A stretch of 7,456 nt of DNA from Phycisphaerales bacterium (lineage in GTDB: Bacteria; Planctomycetota; Phycisphaerae; Tepidisphaerales; Tepidisphaeraceae): contig JAQGHJ010000932.1 of the NCBI GenBank assembly GCA_028288905.1, forward strand, positions 1 through 7,456, read 5' to 3'. Shown one piece after another: positions 1 through 6,394 of this stretch (position 1 is the first letter of the stretch; each line of letters starts with the position of its first letter). The notes beneath the pieces are model-generated. The model searched no databases. It was not told the DNA's origin and worked only from the letters and a program-made list of their open reading frames with translations. Position numbers and translations under genes: made by a program.

Positions 1-113
1 CGGGAGGCGGGCCCGCCGGCCGGGCCGGATGCCGCCGGCCGCGTCGCCGACCCGCCAGCGCAGGCGGCGGCCAAGGCGGTGGTCAGCAGGGTCGTTCGGA
101 CGGGGCGGAGCAT
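1..113 (-). CDS. N-terminus of a probable secreted or lipoprotein (cut by left edge)
   Basis: Only the first 37 codons are in the window. The reading frame begins with ATG at 113-111, the first start codon after an in-frame TAG at 146-144. A GGAGAG ribosome-binding site lies 8 bases upstream. The N-terminus looks like a signal peptide: it starts MLRPVRTTLL, continues with an alanine-rich hydrophobic core, has Cys18 after three alanines (a non-canonical lipobox with Ala at -3), and then a Gly/Ala/Pro/Ser-rich stretch typical of a mature-protein linker. Nearly every third codon position is G or C, as in the neighbouring genes. The product is therefore probably exported, either cleaved near residues 17-23 or lipidated at Cys18. 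Nothing of the functional domain is visible, so no function is assigned. It has the same orientation as the CAP-like gene, but 407 bases and a strong hairpin lie between them, so it is probably transcribed separately. Confidence 0.55.
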   Translation of the reverse strand, partial: MLRPVRTTLLTTALAAACAGGSATRPAASGPAGGPAS

Positions 114-121
114 TCCTGGGG

Positions 122-127
122 CTCTCC
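122..127 (-). promoter_or_regulatory. Ribosome-binding site of the left-edge gene
   Basis: On the minus strand this reads GGAGAG, 8 bases before the ATG at 113-111. It is the main support that this short edge reading frame is a real gene start. An AGGA lies directly against the ATG but is too close to be the functional site. Confidence 0.45.
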
Positions 128-201
128 GGCGGCGGCCAGCATCCTACGCCAGTCTCCCCTTCATCGCGGCGGTCGGCCCGATATTCCCGACCCGGTCGAA
201 T

Positions 202-213
202 GCGAAGCTTCGC
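202..213. repeat. 12-base palindrome GCGAAGCTTCGC
   Basis: A perfect palindrome 89 bases upstream of the left-edge gene start. Its GAAGCTTCGC portion recurs at 6395-6404, 86 bases upstream of another minus-strand gene start (6309). It could be a shared regulatory site or coincidence. Confidence 0.3.
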
Positions 214-405
214 GGGGCACGCGAGCGTCGGCCGATGCGGTGACTTTCCCAGCCGCTTCAATGTGCGCCACATTCGGCGGCGGATCGCAGCCGATGCACC
301 CGGTCCGCACGTCCGTCGCTGTGCTTCCGCACCTTCATGCCGGCCGCGGGCGCGGGAGGGATCACTGCTTGCGGCGACCGCAACCCTGCCCTGGCCGGCC
401 CGCCA

Positions 406-447
406 AACGCCAACGCCGCGGGCTGCGGTGCCCGCGGCGTTGGCGTT
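406..447 (-). terminator. Perfect 17-bp stem-loop, possible terminator of the CAP-like gene
   Basis: The left arm 406-422 (AACGCCAACGCCGCGGG) is exactly complementary to the right arm 431-447, with an 8-base loop at 423-430. It begins 73 bases past the stop codon of the minus-strand CAP-like gene, where a transcript terminator would be expected. No T-run follows the stem on either strand, so it is not a classical intrinsic terminator. It could instead be an RNA-stabilising 3' structure or a copy of a dispersed palindrome. Confidence 0.45.
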
Positions 448-474
448 AACGTTGTGTGCCGCTCGCTGAGACGG

Positions 475-493
475 GGTTTAGCAAACCTAAACC
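475..493. repeat. Small 7-bp stem-loop past the CAP-like gene
   Basis: GGTTTAG (475-481) and CTAAACC (487-493) are exact inverted repeats around a 5-base loop, 27 bases past the stop of the minus-strand CAP-like gene. The AT-rich stem stands out in this GC-rich sequence. It may contribute to 3'-end formation together with the larger hairpin at 406-447, but no T-tract is present. Confidence 0.3.
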
Positions 494-520
494 AAGTCCC
501 GGCCGCCGCACCCTGTTTGG

Positions 521-2158
521 TCACCCGATCAGCCGCTCGCCGAAGTCGCGGTCGAGGTAGTCCAGCCCCGTCGCCGGCAGCGTGACGGTGTACGACCCCG
601 GCGTCGTCGGCTCGGTCTGAAGGAACGCGGCCCGCGGAATCACCCTGACGACGTACGTGCCGGCCAGCAGGTCGCGGAACGCGTACTTGCCCTGCGGGTT
701 CGACAGCCTGCTCGGCTCGGTCTCCCGCTGCCAAATGCCGTCGTTGTTCGCGTCGAGGTAAACCCGGAAGCCGGCCAGCCCGCGATCGAACACCGGGTCG
801 TAGTTGCCGTTCGCGTTGTCATCGCGGTACACCCGACCACTGATGACGGTCCGCTCGGTGATCGCCAGCGGGCGGACCTTCACGAACGAGCCGGCCGAAA
901 CCGTGACCGACCGGAACCCGGTGTCCGGCAGGCTTACCCGGTACCCGGCCGGCGGCTGGACGCGGATGTTGTACAGGCCGGCCGAGATGCCGGTGACCGT
1001 GTAGGTCCCGTCCGACTGGACGAGCCCGAAATTCTCGTTGTCGTCCAGCACGCCGTCGTTGTCGGTGTCGGCGTACACCTTGGTCCCGACGACGACCGGG
1101 TCGAACCGCGCCCCGCGGCCGTCGCCCCGGCGGTCGTACAGGACCCGGCCGGTGATGTCGCCGGTCAACGTCGACGGCGCCTCTCCCGGCGGCAGCACCG
1201 GGCCCGGGGCCGGCGGGGTGGCGGCGCCCTGCTGGGTGGTGAAGTCCCGCTTTTCGTTCTCGCCGTTGACGGTGACGGCCGACAATCGGACCGACCCGCT
1301 CCCGCCGCCCGCGAGCAGTCCGGTGCCGGTCGCGATCACGTCGTACGTACCGTTGGGCAGACGGATGCTGTAACCGCCGGAGGCGTACGAGGTGCCGGTG
1401 AACGTCGCGTTGTCCGTCAGCCGGCGGGCGGTGATCGTGATGCCGCCCAGCCCCTCGCCCGGCGTGTAGAACTGGTCGCCGTCGGCGTCGTTGTACGTCA
1501 CGCCGGTCAGGAAGACGTCGCCGGCCGCGTTGCCGGTGTTCCGGGCCAAGTCAACGGCCCCGACGACAACGGTCGGCCGGCGGTCGACGACCTGGGCGTT
1601 CGGGACCCCTGGCGGCGGCAGGGGCAGCGGCCCGAACAGGCCGACGTCGAGGCCCGCCCCGATCTCGCGGAACGACGGCCCGAACAGGTTCGCCCTGTTC
1701 GTCCGCCCGGACGTGCCGGCGTCGACGAACAGGTTGCGGAAGATGCCTTGGACCACCGACTGAGTGAGGCCCGTCCCAGCCTGCAGCACGTCGAGCGTGA
1801 TGTCCTCGGCCGACGACTGGATCGTGCCCGAGTCCGGGTACCCGGAGTTCGTGATCCGCTCGAGCGGCAGGGTGCCGCCGGGGCCGACGTAGGTCGACTG
1901 ACCCGACGTCCGAAGGTACTGGGCCTGGATCTCGGACGCCTCGACCAGGTTGCCGTTGACCGCCAGCGGCTGCCGGGACGCGCTGCCAATCGTGCCGGCG
2001 GACAGGCCCTCGTTCAGCGAGACGCCCAGGCCGGTCGCCGCCGCCGTCGGGTTCAGCCGGGCGCGGTTGATCAGTTCGATTAAATACTGCTCCGCGGCCG
2101 TCGGCGGCGAGAAGGCGAACATCTGCCGAGACTCGAGCGTGTCGAACAAAACCGGCAT
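521..2158 (-). CDS. Secreted CAP-like protein with SdrD B-like repeats and LEPR-XLL-type N-terminus
   Basis: A 545-residue protein, presumably exported and surface-associated. Residues 8-14 (LESRQMF) match the LEPR-XLL-type motif at the start of many large planctomycete surface proteins; there is no classical signal peptide. Residues about 20-205 resemble a CAP/SCP domain: AAEQYLIELINRARLNP, LERITNSGY, AEDI in the place of GENI, and PSFREIGAGLDVG. Three beta-sandwich repeats of SdrD B-like type follow (about 216-280, 337-412, 441-517). They carry acidic, Ca2+-site-like segments such as DADGDQ, DTDNDGVLDD and DANNDG, and a Pro-rich linker lies at 311-330. The CAP histidines are absent: the usual GHR motif reads GRTNR, and the whole protein has no His and no Cys. 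The domain is therefore probably a binding or structural module. The start at 2158 is chosen because GGGAGG lies 6 bases upstream and the motif follows at once; a start at 2233 would add 25 unlikely residues. Transcribed divergently from the thioredoxin gene. Confidence 0.85.
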   Translation of the reverse strand: MPVLFDTLESRQMFAFSPPTAAEQYLIELINRARLNPTAAATGLGVSLNEGLSAGTIGSASRQPLAVNGNLVEASEIQAQYLRTSGQSTYVGPGGTLPLERITNSGYPDSGTIQSSAEDITLDVLQAGTGLTQSVVQGIFRNLFVDAGTSGRTNRANLFGPSFREIGAGLDVGLFGPLPLPPPGVPNAQVVDRRPTVVVGAVDLARNTGNAAGDVFLTGVTYNDADGDQFYTPGEGLGGITITARRLTDNATFTGTSYASGGYSIRLPNGTYDVIATGTGLLAGGGSGSVRLSAVTVNGENEKRDFTTQQGAATPPAPGPVLPPGEAPSTLTGDITGRVLYDRRGDGRGARFDPVVVGTKVYADTDNDGVLDDNENFGLVQSDGTYTVTGISAGLYNIRVQPPAGYRVSLPDTGFRSVTVSAGSFVKVRPLAITERTVISGRVYRDDNANGNYDPVFDRGLAGFRVYLDANNDGIWQRETEPSRLSNPQGKYAFRDLLAGTYVVRVIPRAAFLQTEPTTPGSYTVTLPATGLDYLDRDFGERLIG

Positions 2159-2164
2159 GGAAAC

Positions 2165-2170
2165 CCTCCC
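2165..2170 (-). promoter_or_regulatory. Ribosome-binding site that sets the CAP-like gene start
   Basis: On the minus strand this reads GGGAGG, 6 bases before the ATG at 2158-2156. It favours that ATG over the upstream in-frame start at 2233, whose extra codons encode an Arg/Pro-rich leader. Confidence 0.65.
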
Positions 2171-2274
2171 GCGCCACGGTGGGGGCGCGACGGTCGAGCG
2201 GCGTGCGGTTGCGAGCGGCCGCGCGCCGCTCACCCTCCCCGCTGCCTGCGTGTGTTGTCGTTAAGCGGTCACTT

Positions 2275-2384
2275 CGATGATACAGCCCGTCCAGCTTGCC
2301 GCACGAGTATAACCGACGGTCCCCGAATGGTAAGACAAATCTGTTGCTGCGTCACGGATTGCACGACGTTCGCATGTATCATCG
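2275..2384. repeat. Pair of 10-bp inverted repeats (CGATGATACA / TGTATCATCG)
   Basis: CGATGATACA at 2275-2284 is the exact reverse complement of TGTATCATCG at 2375-2384. Each copy reads TGTATCATCG in the direction of the gene it precedes, so each strand carries TATCAT, a -10-like hexamer, pointing toward its own gene. The copies may be matched promoter cores or operators for a shared regulator of the divergent pair. No good -35 box sits 16-18 bases upstream of either copy. Confidence 0.35.
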
Positions 2385-2457
2385 CCCGCCGGGGCACCGA
2401 GCCCGCCCGCCGTCCCCGGGGCGGGGGCCGGGCGACGCCCCGCAGGAGACTTAACCC

Positions 2458-3591
2458 ATGACGCCGACCCGGCCCCGCGGATTTCGTGCGACCCGATTCT
2501 TCGCTTTGGCGGCCGCCCTGACGGCCCCCGCGCTCGCCGTGCCCGGCTCGGCCCGCGGGCAGCAGGGCGCGCCGGCCGCCGCCGCTCAGCCGGTCCGGTC
2601 GGTCGCGGACGTGAAACGGGACCTCGCCCAAGCGGACCAGGAACTTAGCGACGCCCTGCCCACCATCGACCTGCTGTACGACCCGGCCAAGCGGGCGGCG
2701 GCCGCGCCCAAGGCGCTGCCGCCGATGCGGCGGATGACCCGGTTGTTCGAGGAGTACGCCAAGCTGGAGCCGAAGGACGCCGCCGGCGTCGCCCCGACGA
2801 TCCTCCAGTTCCGCGGGTGGCTGGCCGTGCTGGGCGACCAGGCCGCCGACGACGACCTCCGCCGGCTCACGCTGAGCAACGACCCGGCCGAGGCGACGGC
2901 CGCCAAGGCTTGGGTCCTCGTCGCCGGGTGGGTGAAGGCGGCCGGCAATGCCCCGGCCCAGGAAAAGCTCGTCGGCGAGTTGGCCACTTTGGCCAAGGCC
3001 CGCCCGGACCTGCCGGCCCTCGCCCAGGTCGGCGGCGTCCTGTCCGAGACGGCCGCCACCCCGGCCCTGGCCCAGCAGGTCGAGCGGACGGTCGCCGACG
3101 ACCTCCGCGGCCCGGCCGCCGAGGGCGTCGCCGCCACGCTCGGTGCCCGCCGCCGGTTCAAGGCCTTGGAGAACCAGCCGCTGGTCGTCGAGGGCCGGGC
3201 GCTCGACGGCTCGAAGTTCTCGACGGCCGGATGGAAGGGGAAGGTGGTGCTGGTCGACTTCTGGGCCACTTGGTGCCCCCAGTGCCGGGCCGACATGCCG
3301 AACCTCGCCGCCGCATACGCTGCCCACCACAAGGCCGGGCTGGAGGTTGTCGGCGTCTCGTCCGACCGCGACGCCGACGACCTCAAGGGCTTCCTGGCGG
3401 AACACAAGGAGGTCGCCTGGCCCCAGTTGTTCGACCCCGCCAGCCCGAACGGTCACCCGCTGATGACGAAGTACGGCGTCCCGAGCACGCCCACCTACTT
3501 CCTGATCGACCGCAAGGGCGTCGTGCGGTCCGTCCGGGCCCAGGAGAACTACAAGGACCTGATCCCGAAACTGCTGGCGGAGAAGGATTAG
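2458..3591 (+). CDS. Exported TlpA-like thioredoxin-family protein with long N-terminal helical region
   Basis: A 377-residue thiol-disulfide oxidoreductase-like protein, expected to act outside the cytoplasm. It starts at ATG 2458, with AGGAG 9 bases upstream (2444-2448). Residues 1-34 form a signal peptide: Arg-rich start, hydrophobic core FFALAAALTAPALA, cleavage after ALA (27) or near 34. Residues about 45-235 are Ala/Leu/Glu/Lys-rich and predicted mostly helical, with no known domain recognised. Residues about 240-377 are a TlpA/AhpC-TSA-type thioredoxin fold: VVLVDFWATWCPQC carries the redox pair Cys273 and Cys276, VVGVSSDRD is the second strand region, GVPSTPTYFL contains the cis-proline (Pro345), and IDRKGVVR is the typical last beta-hairpin. 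The active site is complete, so the protein should reduce or exchange disulfides of extracytoplasmic proteins; its partner is unknown. A standard TlpA protein is roughly half this length. The downstream membrane protein starts 18 bases or more after the stop, so the two may be cotranscribed. Confidence 0.88.
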   Translation: MTPTRPRGFRATRFFALAAALTAPALAVPGSARGQQGAPAAAAQPVRSVADVKRDLAQADQELSDALPTIDLLYDPAKRAAAAPKALPPMRRMTRLFEEYAKLEPKDAAGVAPTILQFRGWLAVLGDQAADDDLRRLTLSNDPAEATAAKAWVLVAGWVKAAGNAPAQEKLVGELATLAKARPDLPALAQVGGVLSETAATPALAQQVERTVADDLRGPAAEGVAATLGARRRFKALENQPLVVEGRALDGSKFSTAGWKGKVVLVDFWATWCPQCRADMPNLAAAYAAHHKAGLEVVGVSSDRDADDLKGFLAEHKEVAWPQLFDPASPNGHPLMTKYGVPSTPTYFLIDRKGVVRSVRAQENYKDLIPKLLAEKD

Positions 3592-3609
3592 GGCGCGGGC
3601 AATTGGTTC

Positions 3610-4629
3610 TTGACGGGTGCCACTTCGGACCGTGTCCCGCAAAGTTCCTCATTGAACGCGCCAATCGCTCCATCACCTTTGCCACTTTCCTCAAGCCTGG
3701 CCGCGTCGGCCCCGGACGTGTCGCTCGCTTGCCCGGCGTGCGGGTACGACTTACGGGCGATGGTCGGCGACCGGTGCCCCGAGTGTGGTCAGGTGATTGA
3801 CCGGGAGGCATTGCGGGTCAGCTCCGTCCCGTGGGCCCACCGTCGCGAGCTCGGCCGGGTCCGGGCCTACTTGTCCACCGCCCGCCAAATCGCGTGGGAC
3901 GCCAAGGCGCTGCGGCACGAGGCGGCCAAGCCGCAGGACCCGCAGGACGCGGCGGCGTTCCACCGGGTGACGGGCACGATCCTCACCGTGACGGCCCTCG
4001 CGTCGTTCGCCGCGGTTTGGATTTCGGCGGGCGGTTACGGAGGGATCGCGCCGCCCCGGCTGCCCCCCGGGGCCATGGCGAACGGCGCGCCGCCGGGATG
4101 GGTGCAGGACTTGATCGCCCCGTGGTCGGCCGGGGCGACGCTGCCGCTGGTGCTGCCGGCGTGTCTGGCGGGCATGGCGTTCCACCTGGCCGGCGTCCAG
4201 CGGACCGTGTTCCGCGGGCCGTGGACGGCGGCGGCGGGCCCGAGCATCGGGGTGCGCCGCCGGTCGGCGGTCGCGCTGGCGTCGTACCTGTCCGCCCCGC
4301 TCCTGCTCCTGCCGATCGCTGTCGCGGTGGTCGCGGCCGTGCCATTTGCGGCGTCGGTCGCCCCGGCCAAGGCCGCCCGCCTGCTCGACCAGCCGAAGGT
4401 CATGGGCTTTGTCGGGGTGGCGGCGGCCGGGTTGGTGTTCGCCGCGGTGCTCGGGACGCTCGTGCGTGTGGGGGTGTGGGTCGCCCGGACGACGCGCGGC
4501 GGGCCGGCGGCCGTCGCCCGCGGCGTCGGGGAACTGGTGGTCCTGTGGCTCCTGGGCGGGGCGGCGTGGCTCGTCGTCCTGCCGTGGTGCGTCGGGCTGG
4601 CTTGGGTGTTGATCGACGCGCTGCGGTGA
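3610..4629 (+). CDS. Zinc-ribbon multi-pass membrane protein, function unknown
   Basis: Up to 339 residues. A zinc ribbon is visible near the N-terminus: CPACGYDLR (Cys41, Cys44) and CPECG (Cys56, Cys59), the four-cysteine arrangement found at the start of many planctomycete membrane proteins. A charged segment at about 64-110 is followed by four to six hydrophobic segments (about 121-140, 170-195, 221-248, 265-290 and 307-336, the last perhaps two helices). This gives an integral membrane protein with a small cytosolic metal-binding head. No enzyme motif is recognised. The start is uncertain. TTG 3610 is the first possible start after the preceding gene's stop but lacks a clear ribosome-binding site. 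GTG 3718 would begin MSLACPACGYDLR, and TTG 3652 and TTG 3679 are also in frame. Codons between 3610 and about 3700 have lower third-position GC and encode a Ser/Pro-rich leader, which favours a later start. The gene lies in tandem with the thioredoxin gene and converges on the next gene. Confidence 0.75.
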   Translation: MTGATSDRVPQSSSLNAPIAPSPLPLSSSLAASAPDVSLACPACGYDLRAMVGDRCPECGQVIDREALRVSSVPWAHRRELGRVRAYLSTARQIAWDAKALRHEAAKPQDPQDAAAFHRVTGTILTVTALASFAAVWISAGGYGGIAPPRLPPGAMANGAPPGWVQDLIAPWSAGATLPLVLPACLAGMAFHLAGVQRTVFRGPWTAAAGPSIGVRRRSAVALASYLSAPLLLLPIAVAVVAAVPFAASVAPAKAARLLDQPKVMGFVGVAAAGLVFAAVLGTLVRVGVWVARTTRGGPAAVARGVGELVVLWLLGGAAWLVVLPWCVGLAWVLIDALR

Positions 4630-4646
4630 GGCGGGACCGATGATCG

Positions 4647-4680
4647 ACCCGGGCTCGCCGTACGGCACCCGGGCTCACCG
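4647..4680. repeat. 14-base direct repeat around a palindrome at a convergent gene junction
   Basis: ACCCGGGCTCGCCG (4647-4660) and ACCCGGGCTCACCG (4667-4680) differ at one base and are spaced 20 bases start to start. The 10-base palindrome GCCGTACGGC (4657-4666) lies between them. This is nearly all of the 45-base gap between two convergent genes, and the second copy overlaps the stop codon of the minus-strand gene. It could help end transcription from both sides, but there is no T-run. Confidence 0.3.
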
Positions 4681-6309
4681 CGGTTCGGCGGTCGCCGCCG
4701 GGGCCGAGGCCGGCCCGCTCGCCGGGGTCGCCGGCCCGGCGGGCGCGAGGGTCGGCGGCGTCGTCATCCCGCTCGCGTCGTCCACCGCCGGCACGCCCGG
4801 CAGCCGGAACCTCGTCAGGTCCCGGTACTGCCGCACCGCCTCATTCCGCCTGCCGCCCACCAGCCCGCCGTACCAGCTGTATTTCGGCTCGTCCCAGAAC
4901 GGTGTCTCGCCCTGCGGGTTCGGGTCGGTGTCCTGCGGGCCCTCCTCGTAGTACACGAGCGGACGGTCCGCCCCTCCCGGCAATGCGCTCGACTTGACGA
5001 CGTAACCGAGCGGTCGGCCGTCGGCGGCGAACGGGTCGGCCGGCACGGCCGGCAGGTAGTCGGGCACCAGGTCCTGCAGACGGTCCGGCCACCGCCCGTG
5101 GTCGGCCCGGTACAGTTGGGCGGCCAGAGACGTCGCCGCCATCCGCCGCTCGCCCAGCCCGCGGAACTGTAGTTTGACAGACCGGGCGAGCGACCGCCCC
5201 GACGTCTGGAACCACCGCGAGTACCGCGGCACCTCGGGCGGGGCCGCTCTGCCGCCCCCGCCACCGGGCGAGCCGCCGCTCGGGACGGGCTCGTACGCCT
5301 CCCGCCGCAGGACGGCTTGGGCATTCGGCCAGCTGGCGGCGCGCGCCGCGTCGGCCGCCAGCGTCCCGTTGGTCGTCGCGCGGGTGACTTCCGCCTCGGC
5401 CAGCGGCCGGATCGCCCACGTTTTCTCCCCCTCGGCCCGCACCTGTTCGGCACCCGCCAGCCGCTCGACCGTCAGGGCGGCGGGCAGCCCGGCGCGGGCG
5501 GCAGACTCGTCCAACAGTTCGGCGATCAGCCCGCGGACGCCGGCCCGTGCTGCCGAGGAGCCGGGGTCCGCGGCCCCCGGCCGAAGCCCCGGCGCGATCA
5601 CCATCGTCCCGTGGCACGTCAACGCCTCCACCCCCATGCCGACCAGCTGGGAGATGAGCGTCGGGTCCTGCCGGAGCGACCGGCCGACGTACAGCGCGTC
5701 CCGGAGCCGCTCGACCGCCTCGGCGTCGTCGCCCTGGAGGTGCGCCCACGTCGCCCCGTCGGCCAGCAGGTTCGCCAAGTTGCGGGACTGGTTCCAGCCC
5801 GGCGTGAGCCCGAGAAGGGCTGTCAGGTTGAGCTGCGACCGCACCGCGGCCCGCGGCAGCGCTCGGGCCTGCCGGGCGGCGGCGAACAGCGGGCCGTGCG
5901 CCCGCTCCGACCCACTTGCCAGCGCCGTCCAGTTCGGGCCGTACGGCGGGGCCTCGCTGTAGACAAGATTGCTGGTCCGCGGCGAGTCGACGCCGGGCAC
6001 GGCCAGGGCGGCCGCCGCCATCTGGGCAACCCAGGCGTTGTCCGCGTTCGGCACGGTCGGCAGCGCGACCTCGGCGAGCGACGTCGGCTCTCCCCGCGCC
6101 CGGGCGGCCGCGTCGGCGGCCCGCGTACGGTTCGCGAGGTGCCGCCCGACGCCCAGCCGCAGGAGGAGGACGGCCACCAACAGGAGCCCGGTCAGGCGGA
6201 GGAGCCGGCCGCGCCAGAACGACCTTGGCAGGCGGAAGTCGTGTTCGTCGTGGCGTGCGACGCCGGCGGTCGCGGGCGTGTCGACGGCTGCGGAGGGGTG
6301 GGTCGGCAC
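4675..6309 (-). CDS. Membrane-anchored hypothetical protein with pseudopilin-like C-terminal segment
   Basis: 544 residues, not recognised as a named family. It starts at GTG 6309, the first usual start codon after an in-frame TGA (6333-6331); no clear ribosome-binding site is visible. An N-terminal cytosolic tail (1-35) ends in basic residues, followed by one membrane helix (about 38-53, LLRLTGLLLVAVLLL) and then an outer domain. Residues 80-330 are Ala/Leu-rich and largely helical, including NADNAWVAQM and DDAEAVERLRDALYVGRSL. A Gly/Pro-rich linker lies at 343-360. Residues 389-460 (MAATSLAAQLYRADHGRWP, LVPDYLPAVPADPFAADGRPLGY, LVYYEEG) resemble the C-terminal part of GspG/type II pseudopilins and related planctomycete proteins, in which a helix is followed by a DPF...Y loop and strands. 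There is no N-terminal prepilin cleavage site, so it is not a true pilin. The C-terminal 35 residues are a low-complexity Ala/Pro/Thr tail. It converges on the zinc-ribbon gene. Confidence 0.75.
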   Translation of the reverse strand: MPTHPSAAVDTPATAGVARHDEHDFRLPRSFWRGRLLRLTGLLLVAVLLLRLGVGRHLANRTRAADAAARARGEPTSLAEVALPTVPNADNAWVAQMAAAALAVPGVDSPRTSNLVYSEAPPYGPNWTALASGSERAHGPLFAAARQARALPRAAVRSQLNLTALLGLTPGWNQSRNLANLLADGATWAHLQGDDAEAVERLRDALYVGRSLRQDPTLISQLVGMGVEALTCHGTMVIAPGLRPGAADPGSSAARAGVRGLIAELLDESAARAGLPAALTVERLAGAEQVRAEGEKTWAIRPLAEAEVTRATTNGTLAADAARAASWPNAQAVLRREAYEPVPSGGSPGGGGGRAAPPEVPRYSRWFQTSGRSLARSVKLQFRGLGERRMAATSLAAQLYRADHGRWPDRLQDLVPDYLPAVPADPFAADGRPLGYVVKSSALPGGADRPLVYYEEGPQDTDPNPQGETPFWDEPKYSWYGGLVGGRRNEAVRQYRDLTRFRLPGVPAVDDASGMTTPPTLAPAGPATPASGPASAPAATAEPR

Positions 6310-6349
6310 GGCGGGCAGGGTACCGCCCGATCACGGCGGGCGGCAATGC

Positions 6350-6386
6350 GGGACGAGCGAAGCCGACGCCTCACGGCTCGCCGGGC
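6350..6386. repeat. Possible dispersed intergenic repeat
   Basis: The gap between two minus-strand genes contains GACGCCTCACGGCTCGCCGG (6365-6384) preceded by GACGAGCGAAGCC. From memory this resembles a short dispersed intergenic motif of Gemmata-group genomes, but I cannot verify that here. CGAG (6354-6357) and CTCG (6377-6380) can pair, with an inner CCG/CGG, giving an imperfect stem-loop. It lies just past the XRE-cupin gene and could serve as a 3' structure. Confidence 0.25.
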
Positions 6387-6394
6387 CCGGACGT

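Larger units (their letters stand above)
114..520. other. Intergenic region with hairpins, no convincing gene
   Basis: This stretch lies between two minus-strand genes. Open frames cross it on both strands, but their translations are Arg/Pro-rich, with no recognisable domain and mixed third-position composition, as expected for chance frames in GC-rich DNA. It contains a perfect 17-bp stem-loop (406-447), a smaller 7-bp stem-loop (475-493) just past the CAP-like gene, and the 12-base palindrome GCGAAGCTTCGC at 202-213. The promoter of the left-edge gene should be here, but I find no clear -35/-10 pair. Confidence 0.6.
2159..2457. other. Divergent promoter region between the CAP-like and thioredoxin genes
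   Basis: About 300 bases between two divergently transcribed genes, with noticeably AT-richer patches around 2270-2385 than the surrounding coding DNA, as expected for promoters. The clearest structure is a 10-bp inverted repeat (2275-2284 and 2375-2384). On the minus strand, TTACCA and TATACT separated by 16 bases (TATACT at about 2306-2311) form a fair sigma70-like candidate for the CAP-like gene. No strong plus-strand promoter stands out. Short open frames overlapping this region lack any recognisable protein features. Confidence 0.5.

Noticed and set aside
29..469. 146-codon plus-strand frame at the left edge
   Set aside because: Arg/Ser/Pro-rich translation without features. It overlaps a better-supported signal-peptide start on the minus strand and runs through the perfect hairpin.
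258..734. 158-codon minus-strand frame overlapping the end of the CAP-like gene
   Set aside because: It is out of frame with the clear CAP/SdrD-B-like protein and has an Arg/Ala-rich product that runs through the terminator-like hairpin.
2359..2382. TTGCAC ... TATCAT as a plus-strand promoter for the thioredoxin gene
   Set aside because: The spacer is only 12 bases, too short for a sigma70 promoter. Only the inverted-repeat observation was kept.
3610..3638. TTGACG at 3610 as a -35 box for the zinc-ribbon gene
   Set aside because: The position 17 bases downstream reads TGTCCC, which does not resemble a -10 box.
2269..3642. Long open frame (457 codons) on the minus strand opposite the thioredoxin gene
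   Set aside because: The translation is Arg/Gly/Val-rich with no domain, while the plus strand has a signal peptide, a ribosome-binding site and an intact thioredoxin active site. It is a chance frame in GC-rich DNA.
4841..6346. 501-codon minus-strand frame overlapping the pseudopilin-like gene
   Set aside because: It is a shifted frame of the same gene. Its product is Arg/Gly/Pro-rich without a coherent membrane helix or motif, unlike the main frame.
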